This document shows positions 1-11,460 of a stretch of 64,000 nt of DNA, one piece after another. The notes beneath the pieces are model-generated. The model worked only from the letters and a program-made list of their open reading frames with translations, ran no database searches and was not told the origin of the DNA. The DNA comes from Balanoglossus misakiensis (lineage: Eukaryota > Hemichordata), in the NCBI GenBank assembly GCA_040954595.2, contig CM082591.2, forward strand, positions 7,564,001-7,628,000, in the 5' to 3' direction. A program made the position numbers and the translations under genes. Position 1 is the stretch's first letter; each line of letters starts with the position of its first letter.

Positions 1-482
1 ATAGGGAGAGCGGGTGTTTAACTGACTGCTCTGATTCTCAATCATCACCGAACTGACTTTGTTATATAACACTTTATGTAAATTGGTACGTATAGAGTTG
101 ACTGATGCCCAATGAAATTGTAACACATTGTATTTGTGATATTTTACATTATTAACCACGCCTTGAGAAAAGTAATTATAAGAGAACTTTGTTTCCAAAG
201 AACCACGCCTTGAGAAAAGTAATTATAAGAGAACTTTGTTTCCAAAGTTGAAAAAAAAAAAAAGAAATAATCTAACGGGAGATGGGAGTACCTCAGGCTA
301 CTGAGCTCGTTCCCTTCCTCATGTACTTTACTGGGCGTATTTGATGTACTATATAATTCCGGACAATAAATGAACGTGAATCAGATACGAGTCTCCGTGG
401 ATCACTGTTCTCGTCAGAGCCCGATACCTCATCGCTACAGATTCCCCGATGCATGAACAATCATGAGAAACCAGCCGTAATA
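1..482 (+). repeat. left LTR (partial)
   Basis: This is the 3' 482 bp of the left LTR. It contains a tandem 47-bp duplication (near 153-199 and 200-246), a TATA-like TATATAAT near 350 and an AATAAA near 365, as expected for the U3/R boundary. It ends CGTAATA, which mirrors the TGTTACG start seen in the right LTR. Confidence 0.92.
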
Positions 483-559
483 CATGGTGGAGATACGTGG
501 GTAGACGAAACAAATCCATCGGAGACAGAAACGGCGACGTCCAGCGGAAAGATTACAGC

Positions 560-3148
560 ATGGATCGCGAGATGCTAAACGACATGAACAGTCAAATATC
601 GGAAATACGACAGGTTACACTCAGAGCTGGAGGTCAGGTAGGCCCAGGTTTCTTTTCGGGTACAGAGACTGAGAATGCACACCGATGGTGGAAAAGATAT
701 ATAGACTTTGCTGACTTTAAGCAATGGTCACACGAGAAACGGCTTAAAGGAATCGGACTATATTTGACTGGTAAAGCGGAGCGATGGTTCTACAGACTGT
801 CTGCAGAAAAGAAAAACGACTTGACGACACTGCAAAATGTCTTCCTCGCTTGTTTTGATAAGTGCGGTCCGATGTGGCTGTATGACGAGAAACTGTTTCG
901 CCTGAAGCAACTGCCGGACCAGACTGTTGAACAATATGCGGAATTAATATGCGAAAAAGCAGAAAAAGCGAAAAAGACTGATGAGGAAATACTATCTTTC
1001 TTCATGAACGGACTGAGACCGGACATACTAAAGTTCGTAGCGGGAATGTCACCTGAGGACTTCGAAACAGCGTACAAACATGCTCGAACAGCAGAGGTCG
1101 TGGCAGGATTACCAGAGACAGACGAGCCAGAAGCGGGTCTTTTACAACAAATCTCGACACGGACTGACGAGATGAAACAAGAAGATCAAGAAGTGAAGAC
1201 CAAATCAAGCGCGGCAGATCATCGAGGACGATCGACAAAAAGAGAGAAGAAATCGCCGAATTACAGAGCAAGAGAACGAACAATAGACAATAAGGTAAAG
1301 AGGAACAGATATAATTTTACTGGGCACTCTACCCAACGTTTTCCTCGACATAGTCAATTTAATTCCCGTGCATGTTTTAATTGTGGGCGTTACGATCATA
1401 TAGCTAGAAATTGTTCAAAATATGTGTTCTCTGGAAAAGTTTCGAAGCCTAGTCGGAAATTTTATTTTGATGGATCGTCCGACAGGAGGTCATGTACAGG
1501 TATAAATGCACTCGGGAAAGAGGGTGCCTATAATGTTAAAGATGGTGTAAACTTTGTTAACAAAGATGGGTGTGCTTTTCATGAGAATGTTATTCCAATT
1601 TCAATATGTCATGAAAAAGTGACGTCATTAATTGATACTGGAGCACATATTACTGTAGCTCCTATTCGGTTGTTAGAGCTTATTCCCGCTCTAAAGAATT
1701 ATCCGATGTTCAAGTCCAGATATAATTGTGTACATACAGCACACGAAGACAAATTGAAGGTAATTGGATTTATGAAAATACCTGCTTTTATTGGGAATAA
1801 GCGTGTATTACTGTATGTTAATTTAGTTGAGTCTCTTCAGCATAATCTGATTTTGGGACTTGATTTTATGAAGCGTTATAGAGCTGTTATTGATTTCAAG
1901 GGTAATATTTTAAGATTACAGTCAGACGTACCGTTAAGAACAAATGTTGATGTTAACATTTCACCTGGAAGTGAAATGGTTATTCCAGTGAAAGTACCGT
2001 ATAAATATCTTACTGGAGTTTTAGGTTGTATTTGTGATAAACGAACACGCTTAACCCCGGGTATTTTGGTAGCTAAGGGGTTGGCCTATTCGAATAAGAA
2101 TTTTCTTCCCATGCGAGTTGTAAACACTTTGGATACTGTGGTCAAAATTAAGAAAAACAGTGTTGTTGGAATGTTTTCGCCCTTGCCCCGTAATAGTGAA
2201 ATAGTCCCACTCGATAATACTGCCGTTAATTGTGTCTCACCTCAAGGGCCCCGTACACAGAAAGAGACGGATTATTTGATGGGTCAATTGAAATTTAATG
2301 AATTAGAGATAACTAAGGCACAGCGTAAACAGCTTAGAGATGTTTTACTGTACAATATGGAAGCTTTTGTTGATTCTAGTGGTCGTTTAGGCAACTGTGA
2401 TGTAATCAAACATACAATACGATTACAAGAGGGTGCTGCCCCGTTCCGTCGCCCACCTTACCGAGTAACGCCTGAGAAAAGGCGTGAACTTGAGCGACAA
2501 GTTGATCAGCTGTTAGAACAAAATATTATCGAGCCGTCCACTTCACCGTTTGCTAGTCCAGTAGTTTTAGTCAAAAAGCCTGATGGTTCGTGGCGTTTTT
2601 GCACAGATTTCCGTCATTTGAATAATATTACAGTGCCTGATTCGTTTCCCTTACCTAGAACTGACGAATCTCTTGAAATGTTAGGCAAGAATAAGCCTCA
2701 GTATTTTTCGACGCTTGATTTACAGTCAGGATTTTTTCAATTGGAATTAGATGAAGAGAGCAGACCAAAAACAGCTTTTGTCACACATCAAGGGTTATAT
2801 CAATACAGGAGACTTGCCCAGGGGTTGCGAAATAGTCCCAGTTGTTTTCAGCGTACTATGCAACACGTGTTACGCAATATTATGTGGCAATATGTGTTAT
2901 GTTATATCGATGATATTATTATATTTAGCAGCTCTTTTGAGGAGCATCTTCAACACATTGATACTGTCCTAACCAGGTTACGTCAAGCTGGATTGAAATT
3001 AAAGCCCAGCAAATGTCAATTTATGAGAAAGAGTGTTAAATTTTTGGGTCATATTATCAGTAAGGATGGAATTGCTATGATGGATACAACGTTTTATGGG
3101 TTTACAGAAGGAGTTGCGATTTTATTGTTTATATTAGTAGGTGGATAG
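560..3148 (+). CDS. gag-protease-reverse transcriptase polyprotein of the LTR element, truncated
   Basis: One frame of 862 residues if the ATG at 560 is used; the frame is open a little further upstream but has no earlier ATG. Residues 1-250 are a charged, helical gag region. A CX2CX4HX4C zinc knuckle lies at about 272-285 (CFNCGRYDHIARNC). The aspartic protease active site DTG is at about 359-361. Reverse transcriptase fills the C-terminal third, with the YIDD catalytic box at about 782-785 and the following GHIIS block. Family members normally continue with RNase H, a connection domain and integrase. Here the frame runs about 25 residues past the RT and stops, with no trace of those domains before the right LTR. 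No frameshift or stop was seen within the remaining frame, so the loss looks like a deletion and not gradual decay. Confidence 0.92.
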   Translation: MDREMLNDMNSQISEIRQVTLRAGGQVGPGFFSGTETENAHRWWKRYIDFADFKQWSHEKRLKGIGLYLTGKAERWFYRLSAEKKNDLTTLQNVFLACFDKCGPMWLYDEKLFRLKQLPDQTVEQYAELICEKAEKAKKTDEEILSFFMNGLRPDILKFVAGMSPEDFETAYKHARTAEVVAGLPETDEPEAGLLQQISTRTDEMKQEDQEVKTKSSAADHRGRSTKREKKSPNYRARERTIDNKVKRNRYNFTGHSTQRFPRHSQFNSRACFNCGRYDHIARNCSKYVFSGKVSKPSRKFYFDGSSDRRSCTGINALGKEGAYNVKDGVNFVNKDGCAFHENVIPISICHEKVTSLIDTGAHITVAPIRLLELIPALKNYPMFKSRYNCVHTAHEDKLKVIGFMKIPAFIGNKRVLLYVNLVESLQHNLILGLDFMKRYRAVIDFKGNILRLQSDVPLRTNVDVNISPGSEMVIPVKVPYKYLTGVLGCICDKRTRLTPGILVAKGLAYSNKNFLPMRVVNTLDTVVKIKKNSVVGMFSPLPRNSEIVPLDNTAVNCVSPQGPRTQKETDYLMGQLKFNELEITKAQRKQLRDVLLYNMEAFVDSSGRLGNCDVIKHTIRLQEGAAPFRRPPYRVTPEKRRELERQVDQLLEQNIIEPSTSPFASPVVLVKKPDGSWRFCTDFRHLNNITVPDSFPLPRTDESLEMLGKNKPQYFSTLDLQSGFFQLELDEESRPKTAFVTHQGLYQYRRLAQGLRNSPSCFQRTMQHVLRNIMWQYVLCYIDDIIIFSSSFEEHLQHIDTVLTRLRQAGLKLKPSKCQFMRKSVKFLGHIISKDGIAMMDTTFYGFTEGVAILLFILVGG

Positions 3149-3444
3149 GTGTGCGAAGGTTTTATGTGCACATACTATTTTAAGTTTATATGTACTTTTA
3201 TTCTGTAGTAATTTTTGGATTGTAATTTTATATATTTTTAAGACGATCACTTCATAGACATGACTAGATTTTTTTTTCAAATATTTTACTTCAATTTTGT
3301 TATATATATTGTACTCTTACATTTCAAAATCATACGGTACATCTTAATATATTCTTGGGGTGGAATTGAACGATTACCCTTGGTGTACTGCTCTTTAAGA
3401 GATTTGTGTCCAATGCGGGACGCATTGGTTTAAAAGGAGGGGAG

Positions 3445-4029
3445 TGTTACGATCTGTATAAAGGTCAAATACGATTTCAAGGGTTAATTAAGCCAGAGCT
3501 CGGGAATGTCAATGTTTGATAGTATTTGATTTTATGTATTTGAAGTAGATAGGGAGAGCGGGTGTTTAACTGACTGCTCTGATTCTCAATCATCACCGAA
3601 CTGACTTTGTTATATAACACTTTATGTAAATTGGTACGTATAGAGTTGACTGATGCCCAATGAAATTGTAACACATTGTATTTGTGATATTTTACATTAT
3701 TAACCACGCCTTGAGAAAAGTAATTATAAGAGAACTTTGTTTCCAAAGAACCACGCCTTGAGAAAAGTAATTATAAGAGAACTTTGTTTCCAAAGTTGAA
3801 AAAAAAAAAAGAAATAATCTAACGGGAGATGGGAGTACCTCAGGCTACTGAGCTCGTTCCCTTCCTCATGTACTTTACTGGGCGTATTTGATGTACTATA
3901 TAATTCCGGACAATAAATGAACGTGAATCAGATACGAGTCTCCGTGGATCACTGTTCTCGTCAGAGCCCGATACCTCATCGCTACAGATTCCCCGATGCA
4001 TGAACAATCATGAGAAACCAGCCGTAATA
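3445..4029 (+). repeat. right LTR, complete (585 bp)
   Basis: It starts TGTTACG right after the purine tract and ends CGTAATA. The first 104 bp have no counterpart in the window because the left LTR is cut. The rest matches the left LTR except for one base in a poly-A run. The internal 47-bp tandem duplication is present in both copies. Confidence 0.92.
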
Positions 4030-4052
4030 CTGGTTTGCATGGCTTAATGACT

Positions 4053-4899
4053 ACACCCCCTAGACCAGTATCCGGTCACTTTTATTAAAAACGATACTCG
4101 CGCTTCATCGGCAACTCCGATACTACAACAACGCCATGTATTTTTAGCACTGGAGGACTGACAATAGAAAAAAATACAAATCCGGGTCAAGTTGACAAAG
4201 GTCAAGGTAAAAGAGATTCCCAAACGATCGGTGTCGCTAGACTTGTATGCGGTCACTTGGACCAGTACTCCGGTCACTTTGCATCAGTTGCACAAACACA
4301 GCTAGATTCAAATAGAATGCGTATTCTCGTAAAGTATTTGGCTCCTTATCGGTAGAATCATGAATATACGGACTTTCATTCAAAGGAAAAAGCTACGAAG
4401 TCAACCCCACTTCGGCCGGGAAGTCGGGACTTACTAGCCCACAGTGCAACGCCTTTTGTATGACGAGTCCACATGACCGGCTTAACGGTCTAAAGCATCC
4501 CTCCCGATGTACGCGAAAGGCGCGTAAATGTTTGCGCTAATTTTGAAATCTGATACAATAACTTGTTCATGATGACTCGACAAGTACTAGAACAGCAATT
4601 TTGGTGGAAAAGCTCAAAAATATTGACGACAGGCCGACTTTTAAAATGCGGCTCTTGCGTAGCTACCGTAAAATGCGTAGTATGAAGGAAATGAACAATT
4701 GTATGCACCTCATGTTTTCGGGCGATTCCGCTGAAGTTCAACCCGTACTACGTCGAAACTTCTACCGATTACTAATGAGTATACCCATCAAATACTGCGA
4801 CTCTTGAATATCGCGTAGATATCGCGACTATCACTATATCGCGTCTTTTCCGCGAAGTGACCAGGTAATAGTACCGACCGGATACTGGTCTAGGGGTGT
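4053..4899. mobile_element. fold-back DNA element of about 0.85 kb
   Basis: The ends are inverted copies of about 27 bp: TACACCCCCTAGACCAG and GGTCTAGGGGTGTA with the adjoining ATCCGGTC part. A third, diverged copy of the GGACCAGTACTCCGGTC motif lies inside near 4258. Short frames inside (for example plus 4601-4807) match nothing I recognise. No clear target-site duplication was found. The element sits directly beside the right LTR. Confidence 0.6.
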
Positions 4900-5122
4900 A
4901 TTCCTTCCTTCCAAAAACATATCTGTGCAGTAAGCGCAGATGCCCTGTCCATGCTTCATGGTACGGTTTGGCGCACTTGTGTGTATATCGTCCACCCATG
5001 TTCCGATGTCCGACGCCTATCACCGCAAAGACTAACACAATTGACGCCAAAAGTCCCCATTTTGCGGTATCACTACCTGATGTGATTCCCGGAGAAATGT
5101 CTTCGTGCTTGGCTGGACCCAT
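4900..5122 (-). CDS. possible first exon of a type II membrane protein (hypothetical)
   Basis: A minus-strand frame starts at an ATG in a good context (GTGGCCATGG). It encodes an acidic N-terminus of about 20 residues, one hydrophobic segment of about 17 residues (WGLLASIVLVFAVIGVG), then a basic His/Arg/Cys-containing stretch. This is the layout of a signal-anchor. The frame runs into the terminal repeat of the fold-back element at 4899, so either the real exon ends before that or the element has broken the gene. I found no convincing donor site and no downstream exon. It may be a chance frame. Confidence 0.25.
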
Positions 5123-5275
5123 GGCCACGCCGTGATTCACGACAGCCTCAAACCTCAAAGCAACGGTGAAAATCCAATCGCAATGGTAAACTTGTTGCTT
5201 CGGGGTCAAAGAATCGATATGCCAGCGGGCAAGTTTTTTAGCCGACAGAATTTCGTTTTACAGAGTGAGAAACAT

Positions 5276-5300
5276 GGGGTATATAAAAAGACAAAGTACT
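5276..5300 (+). promoter_or_regulatory. TATA-like sequence without an identified gene
   Basis: GGTATATAAAAAG on the plus strand resembles a TATA box. No coding exon follows on this strand before the next element, so its use is unproven. Confidence 0.2.
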
Positions 5301-5410
5301 TGTACACTACGAGCGTAATAGCTGCTTTCTGATTGGTCAAAAACTTGTCTGACCTCGAGGGCGCTTTCATTATTAAATATTAATGAGCACTTCCATATAT
5401 AGGGATCGGG

Positions 5411-5807
5411 TAGTCTGGTTCCCTGCCCCAATCCCACCGCTGGCTGCGCTACGCTAAAGGGAAAGGGGTCAGGTACGGCCCGATTTCACACCCAGAAAGC
5501 TGGGTGTGAAATCATAAACCACGTGATCATAAACAAGATGGATGCCTCCAATGTCCGTACGCCAGTCAAGATTCATCCAGGCAGTTTATTTTGTTTCGTT
5601 TGTTGTAAAGTTGGAAATCGAATGATAAACATTATTGGGGGTGAAGGAGAGAACGGGAAATGAGTATCTTACAACAACTTATACTTAAGTAGAAATAGTG
5701 CTCGTATTTATTGACCAATGAGAGCCATGTTTACAATAGGCCGTGCCTGACCCTTTCCCTTTAGCGTAGCGCAGCCAGCGGTGGGATTGGGGCAGGGGAC
5801 CAGACTA
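5411..5807. mobile_element. Mutator-like MITE, copy 1 (397 bp), with 9-bp target duplication
   Basis: Terminal inverted repeats of about 60 bp begin TAGTCTGGT and end ACCAGACTA. The flanks 5402-5410 and 5808-5816 are both GGGATCGGG, a perfect 9-bp duplication. Other copies are at 44152-44285 and 49713-49809. The interior carries a small palindrome (TTTCACACCCAG ... CTGGGTGTGAAA) and no coding potential. Long TIRs with a 9-bp duplication are typical of Mutator-like elements. Confidence 0.85.
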
Positions 5808-5816
5808 GGGATCGGG

Positions 5817-6160
5817 GAGAGTGCATTGCGTCTCCCTGAAAAGCCAAATGTCATTGGCGGCGCCCTCTGGAGCCGGGGAGGCAAGGCTGAGCAAAGTTTA
5901 AGGAGTCGGACTATTTATAAACATTACGTCATCACGGCGCGATCGTCTACCTCTACACATGCTACACGCACACTTGCGCGCGCGTACGCGCAGTTGCTGC
6001 TAGCTGACTGACCGAATACTCTGAACACTGCACTGAACAGGATAAAAGTATGATTGGGTTATCAACGGATTCAAACGGAGCGGTCGAGTTTTCCAATACA
6101 TATATACTAGTAATAGGAAGCCAAGGCCGTCCTTCTATTTTTTCACTCAATACTTCTCTG
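5817..6160. other. unassigned spacer
   Basis: GC-richer spacer between two transposons, with no gene recognised. A run of alternating CG dinucleotides near 5970-5990 (GCGCGCGCGTACGCGCAG) is the only notable feature. Confidence 0.4.
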
Positions 6161-9100
6161 GCAGGGCTGTATTGTACCGTGGCCGAAATCGACACACTGT
6201 GTAGGTTTCAAACCTACACTGTCCCTTTGCTACAAAATGCGCGCGTACGGTGTAGGTTTCAAACCTACACTGCCCTTTGCTACAAAATGCGCGCGTACGG
6301 TGTAGGTTTCAAACCTACACTGTCCCTTTGGTGAAACTTTTACATTTTACATAAACCATAACAAACTATATATTTTCAGAAAGGTCTCGGCGAGTTCTAT
6401 AACATACTAAAATTTGACCAACTTTGAACTTGACCTTGAAAAGTTATTGCGGAAAAACCTATTGAAAAAAACATACTTTTTAGGGTACGCGGTGTCACCC
6501 CCTTAATATAGTTGGAAACCACTGAAAATTACAGGATAGATTGATAATAAGTTGTTTTAATGTGGTGTGGTGAAAAAATTTTGAAATTCGAAGGTCAAGG
6601 ACAACTTCGCCATTGCTTATAGTTGTTGGTTTACCTATGTCGGATTTCATTATCCTTTGACCTTTGACCTCGAAATTTGGTACACAAGTAGAGTGTCTAT
6701 CTATAAACTCTTGACAAAAGTTACAATTAAATATTTTAACATAAAAGCACTTTTTTGACCAAAAAGCAAACTTCTGTAAATTAGCTGTAAATTAGCTTTT
6801 TTTTAATATACACTTTGCTTTTTTAAGATTATTTTTTTATTTTAAGCATTTCAGAGATGAAACTTTCCAGAAACCATCATGAGATGTTCTAGAATATAAA
6901 AAAATTTACACTTTTGAGATTGGACGCCATTAAGTATTCCAAATGTTGTTGCAAAATAGACTGAAATAATGCCCATAGACTTAACATGTATAAAAACAAA
7001 AGAATACTTTTTTTGGACACTTGGACATTAGAGACCCTATCCTAAAATTTAAAATAAAGGAGCTTAAGAGCTGATTTTTCCAGGAATGATAGACATTTAA
7101 ATTCTCTATTCTGGGGTACCTTAATATCTAAGAAATGTAGACAAGAAGTTATAAAAATATAATTATGAAACAAAATGTTTGTGCCCCATAGGCTTTACAC
7201 TGTAGAAAACAGGGTGTCATAGGTAAAAAATTAGGGAAGTAAGAAAACATGTCATTTAAAGCTTGTAATTTTCATAGACTGTTAAGAACATGTTGGGATA
7301 CTACCTACATTTTTTTAAAGTTGTTACATGTACAGCAATGCCAGTAACTATGGATACAAACTAGGTAATTCATAAACCTCATATAGAAATTTTCGCTATA
7401 TTGCTGCCTTATTTTTGGCACACCTGTTTATTTATTATTAAAGATTTAACATCGGGTCTTCAATATGTTTTAGAGTAATAGTTGGAGATCTCAAAACAGT
7501 TTACACTTTAAAGATAGACCCACTCCAAGTGTTACAGTAGTGTTGCAAACATTGGCTAAAACTTACATATTTTCTGTGTGAAATTTATGAATTACCTAGT
7601 TTGTATCAATAGTTTATGGCATTACAGCACAGGTAACAACTTAAAAATAATGTAGGTAGTATCCCAACATGTTCTTAACAGTCTCTGAAAATTACAATCT
7701 TTAAACAACATGTTTTCATACTTTACTAATTTTTTACCTATGACACCCTGTTTTCTACAGTGTTAATCCTATGGGGCACAAACATATTGTTTCATAATTA
7801 TATTTTTTATAACTTCCTGTTTGAATTTGAAAAACAACATTTCCCCTACAGCATAGAGAATTAAACGGTTTATCTATTCTGAAAAAATTAGAACTTAAGC
7901 TTCTTTTGAAAAGATTTTACAGCAATTTCTAAACTTCAGTGATTCACCCTATACTTTAACATGCATGTAGACATAAGATCCACTGTAACAGCACTTTACT
8001 TTTGGCACACCTGTTTATTTATTATTAAAGATTTAACATCGGGTCTTCAATATGTTTTAGAGTAATAGTTGGAGATCTCAAAACAGCTTACACTTTAAAG
8101 ATAGACCCACTCCAAGTGTTACAGTAGTGTTGCAAACATTACCTAGAAACAGTGATTCACCCTATACTTTAACATGCATGTAAACAAAGAATCATTGTAT
8201 CACCAGATCGCCAGGGATTTCGTGCGAGTGCTCCTTTAATTTCAGCATTTTTAGCGAAAGCTTATTACCGTTAGATAGCCTATATTCTAAGGTATTGAAC
8301 CATGTATAACATGTGTAGAAATGTGCGAGGAAATTCGTAGAATACAACATGTTCGCCAGTTTGGCATGAACCGGAAGTCATATCGTAATTGCACAATTTT
8401 ACGAGATCGGCAGCGATTTCGGGCGAGCGCTCGTTTAATTTCTGCTTTTCGAGAAAACAATTATAGCGGTTAGAGACCCAATAATCTTAGCTCTTGAACG
8501 ATGTATAACATGTGTATATATGTGCGAGATTATTCGTAGAACGAGAGCAAAATCGCATAGAGGAGGTGTGAAAAAAACAATTTTTAAAAAAGGTCATTTT
8601 CAACAAATTATATGTTTTGTTTGATAGCCTATAAAAAAATAAGTTGAGTGTGGTTGAGTATGATTTTTTAATGGTTGTAAAAGGAGAAGATTTGCTCTCT
8701 AAAACTGTTTTCAGAATGAAAATCGGACATCATTAAGCAGTCAAAAAAAATTATTGAAAAAGTATGGGCATTGTGAGACTTGATGTTGGGCATACGGGGA
8801 CTTGAAGTTGGGCATTCGGGGACTTGAAGTTGGGCATTAGGGGACTTGAAGTTGGGCATTAGGGGACTCAGGTCCCTCAATGCCCAACTTCAAGTCCTAA
8901 CCCTGGACACTACTTGAAACCCAGGGGGAAACCTACACTTGCTTTTTTCGTTTCACCAAAGGGACAGTGTAGGTTTGAAACCTACACCGTACGCGCGCAT
9001 TTTGTAGCAAAGGGCAGTGTAGGTTTGAAACCTACACCGTACGCGCGCATTTTGTAGCAAAGGGCAGTGTAGGTTTGAAACCTACACCGTACGCGCGCAT

Positions 9101-9190
9101 TTTGTAGCAAAGGGACAGTGTAGGTTTGAAACCTACACCGTGTGTCGATTTCGGCCACGGTAGTATTGTTACAACAGCCCTGCCACGAAG
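6161..9190. mobile_element. 3-kb fold-back (palindromic) DNA transposon, non-autonomous
   Basis: The outer ends are inverted: GGCAGGGCTGT at the left, ACAGCCCTGCC at the right, each followed inward by CCGTGGCCGAAATCGACACAC or its complement. Inside each end is an array of a short palindrome (GTGTAGGTTT, one base, AAACCTACAC) separated by a CG-rich spacer: three copies on the left (6199-6325) and four on the right (8967-9140). The middle holds a second nested inverted repeat (about 7180-7380 against 7590-7810) and a direct duplication of about 137 bp (7413-7553 and 7999-8141). There is no coding potential. No clear target duplication was found, so the superfamily is unknown. Confidence 0.85.
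8766..8900. repeat. 21-25 bp tandem repeat with inverted end
   Basis: Inside the fold-back element the unit GGGGACTTGAAGTTGGGCATT occurs about four times in a row. It is followed at once by the inverted form (AATGCCCAACTTCAAGTCC), so this stretch can itself fold into a hairpin. A short minus-strand frame here is only the repeat read as protein. Confidence 0.85.
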
Positions 9191-10200
9191 AGCTAAAGCA
9201 ATAGCTGCAGTTTAGCCCTGCGTACAGGTGATTGATCTCGGTGCTACACGTACACGGTCTCTATAGCTCAGATTTACCTGTTGGGTTGTTGTGTGTTAGA
9301 CGGAAAAACAAGACAAATCAACAGGCAAAACCCCGAAACTACTGAACTGCAGCTAATCTTGGCACTCATCCGTCGTAAATCTAAGTTGACATACCTTTCA
9401 CAAGTGTCGCCACGGGTTCTGAATGTTCTCTCTCAATTGACCTAAAAACGTTGGTCAAAGACGGTTTCTCGTCGGCTACGGCCATTTTCGAGTGTCCGCC
9501 GTCCTCGGTCCGTTGCAAACGTTTGTGAGACCGCTGACCTCGCGAATGGAGTGATTATGTACGTGGTATGTCATGGACAACCACAGACATCAGTCGCATC
9601 AGTCTAGACAAAAAGATAGGGTAGTTGCACAGAACGGCCGACGGCCAGGGTCACCGCGGCCGCTTTCGAAGGTACGTCCACTCGGCACAATGCCAGCGGT
9701 TGACAGAGTTGACTTTTCAAGCTTTTCGATCGGTCCCTGAGCCCCGGCCCAGCTTGGGTATTTTAGGTGGTTTGACGGTGCAGTGACGGTCAAACTGCAT
9801 GTACTTTGATGAAACATGGTACAATTTTGTAACTTTTGTCGTATTTTTGTTCATTTTGGTGTATTTTACGGTAAAATTGAATTATTTTTTTGTATTTCAT
9901 TTTGGAGGGCCCTGGGGAAGAGATAAACTTTTGTTTGAGTTAACTAGGTTACCCTCATTTATAAGGTCAAATAAAATACATCGTCCGCTCGCAGGGGTCT
10001 TTGACTCGACCACAGTCCCCCTATCTTTCGGCGCACGCGAGCGAAGACGAATAAAGTAAACAAAATTAATGCGGGAATTTATCAATGATCAATCACGTAT
10101 CATGCGAGGACATTCATTTCGTAGCTGGTAATCAGATTGCAGTGTTATCTGCCAATAAAGGTGAAATTTATATCTGTTTTATAATCTGCTCAATTTATTT
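9191..10200. other. spacer with a CG-rich core, no gene recognised
   Basis: About 9400-9800 is richer in CG than the surroundings and could be a promoter or 5' exon, but no splice-supported coding exon was found on either strand. A 72-codon minus frame (9599-9817) has no recognised similarity. About 9830-10200 is AT-rich. Confidence 0.35.
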
Positions 10201-10369
10201 TGGCTCATCTCACCATAAACCTGATTTCAAACAAGCGGATTCTTAGATTTATTAAACATTATCCTCAAAAATACAATATTGCATATCTTGTCATAATTTT
10301 TACACATTTAAAAAGAAAACATCCCTGTACATGTATAACCATAATCAAAATTTAACAAAAGGTGAGTTT

Positions 10370-11080
10370 CACAGGAAATGATATTTTGAACAAGAAGGAA
10401 GACAACATTGGCAAGACATTAATAAAAAAAACACGAAAACCCTGAAAACATAGCATCAAGGACACTGCATGTGGTCCCATCTGGGGATTACACTGGAATA
10501 AGAATTACATGTACAGGGGACATTGGCAACAAATATCAGTGACCTAATTTCAAATTCCAAAGCAATCTGACAAGCAGTTTCTGAAAAAAAAATATTGTTC
10601 AACAATGGCTAAATTACAAGGGCTCTGTGCTCTCAAGAAAGTAGGTTATCAGGTTAGCACTGGAAAGTAGGTTATCAGAGTTATGGAGTGTTTTCAGTGA
10701 TAATTGTAGAAAAATAAGGTTATTTTCTTTATACAGCGCCCTCAGTGTCGAAAGCCACTATACCTCAACCAACTTGCATGGGAGCCCAGCCAAAAAGACT
10801 CCCCCAAATGCAAATATCACCAAAATTGTACAATATCTTACTTCAATCACCACTAGAAACAGACATGTACCAACCAAATTTAAAAGCAATCTGACAAGCG
10901 GGTTTCAGAGAAAAGGATTGTTGACCAAAAATGTCAAAGATTGCATAAAATTACAAATATGCAATGTTCTACAGCCCGGCCTGTATCTATGTGCAGCAGT
11001 TTTCAAGTTTTGATGTAGACAGACATACATACATACATACATACATACAGACAGACAGACGCTGCCGATCTCATAAGGTC
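10370..11080. mobile_element. Helitron-like (pearl/HINE-type) non-autonomous element
   Basis: Two diverged copies of a core containing AAAGCAATCTGACAAGC occur near 10558 and 10883. They are followed by a microsatellite of TACA and CAGA units (about 11023-11060) and then GCTGCCGATCTCATAAGG. Core repeats followed by an ACAG/CATA microsatellite are typical of the pearl/HINE elements known from molluscs and insects. Assignment is by layout only, and the exact ends are uncertain. Confidence 0.5.
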
Positions 11081-11460
11081 CCAATGGTAGATGTATATAT
11101 GTACATATACCAGGTGGGACCTAAAAAACCCCAGAAAATTCACTCAAAATTGATACCAGACATGGCTATCCTACCCACCACCCGAAAATGTTGTCTGAAA
11201 AGCAGTTTGGAAAGAAATCAATTTCTAGCTAAAATATTCTAAAATGTACAAAATTGCACCAATCCTCACATTTCTCACAAATATACACACTGATTCACAG
11301 TAATTCTTGAAGCTATTTGGCAAACCGTTTTGCAGGAAGAAAATTTTGATCGCTCATATTTAAAACCCTTAAATGTAAAAATCTGCAGACATCATTACAA
11401 TGTTAGAAAAATTTACTTGCATCAAACCTAAAGGGACCTGCACGGACAATATTAAAACTA

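Larger units (their letters stand above)
1..4029 (+). mobile_element. Ty3/gypsy-like LTR retrotransposon, internally deleted, 5' edge cut by the window
   Basis: Two direct repeats flank a single gag-pol reading frame. Window base 1 corresponds to base 3549 of the right LTR, so about 104 bp of the left LTR lie outside the window. After the left LTR comes TGGTGGAGATACG, a plausible primer-binding site. Just before the right LTR is the purine tract AAAAGGAGGGGAG. The order gag, protease, reverse transcriptase fits the Ty3/gypsy group. RNase H and integrase are missing: the frame stops soon after the RT palm, and about 300 bp of AT-rich DNA leads to the right LTR. The two LTRs appear identical apart from one base in a poly-A run (13 versus 12), so the insertion is recent. 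The copy could move only with integrase supplied elsewhere. Confidence 0.93.

Noticed and set aside
790-1399. Minus-strand frames over the LTR element
   Set aside because: They are shadows of the gag reading frame on the other strand, with no family match.
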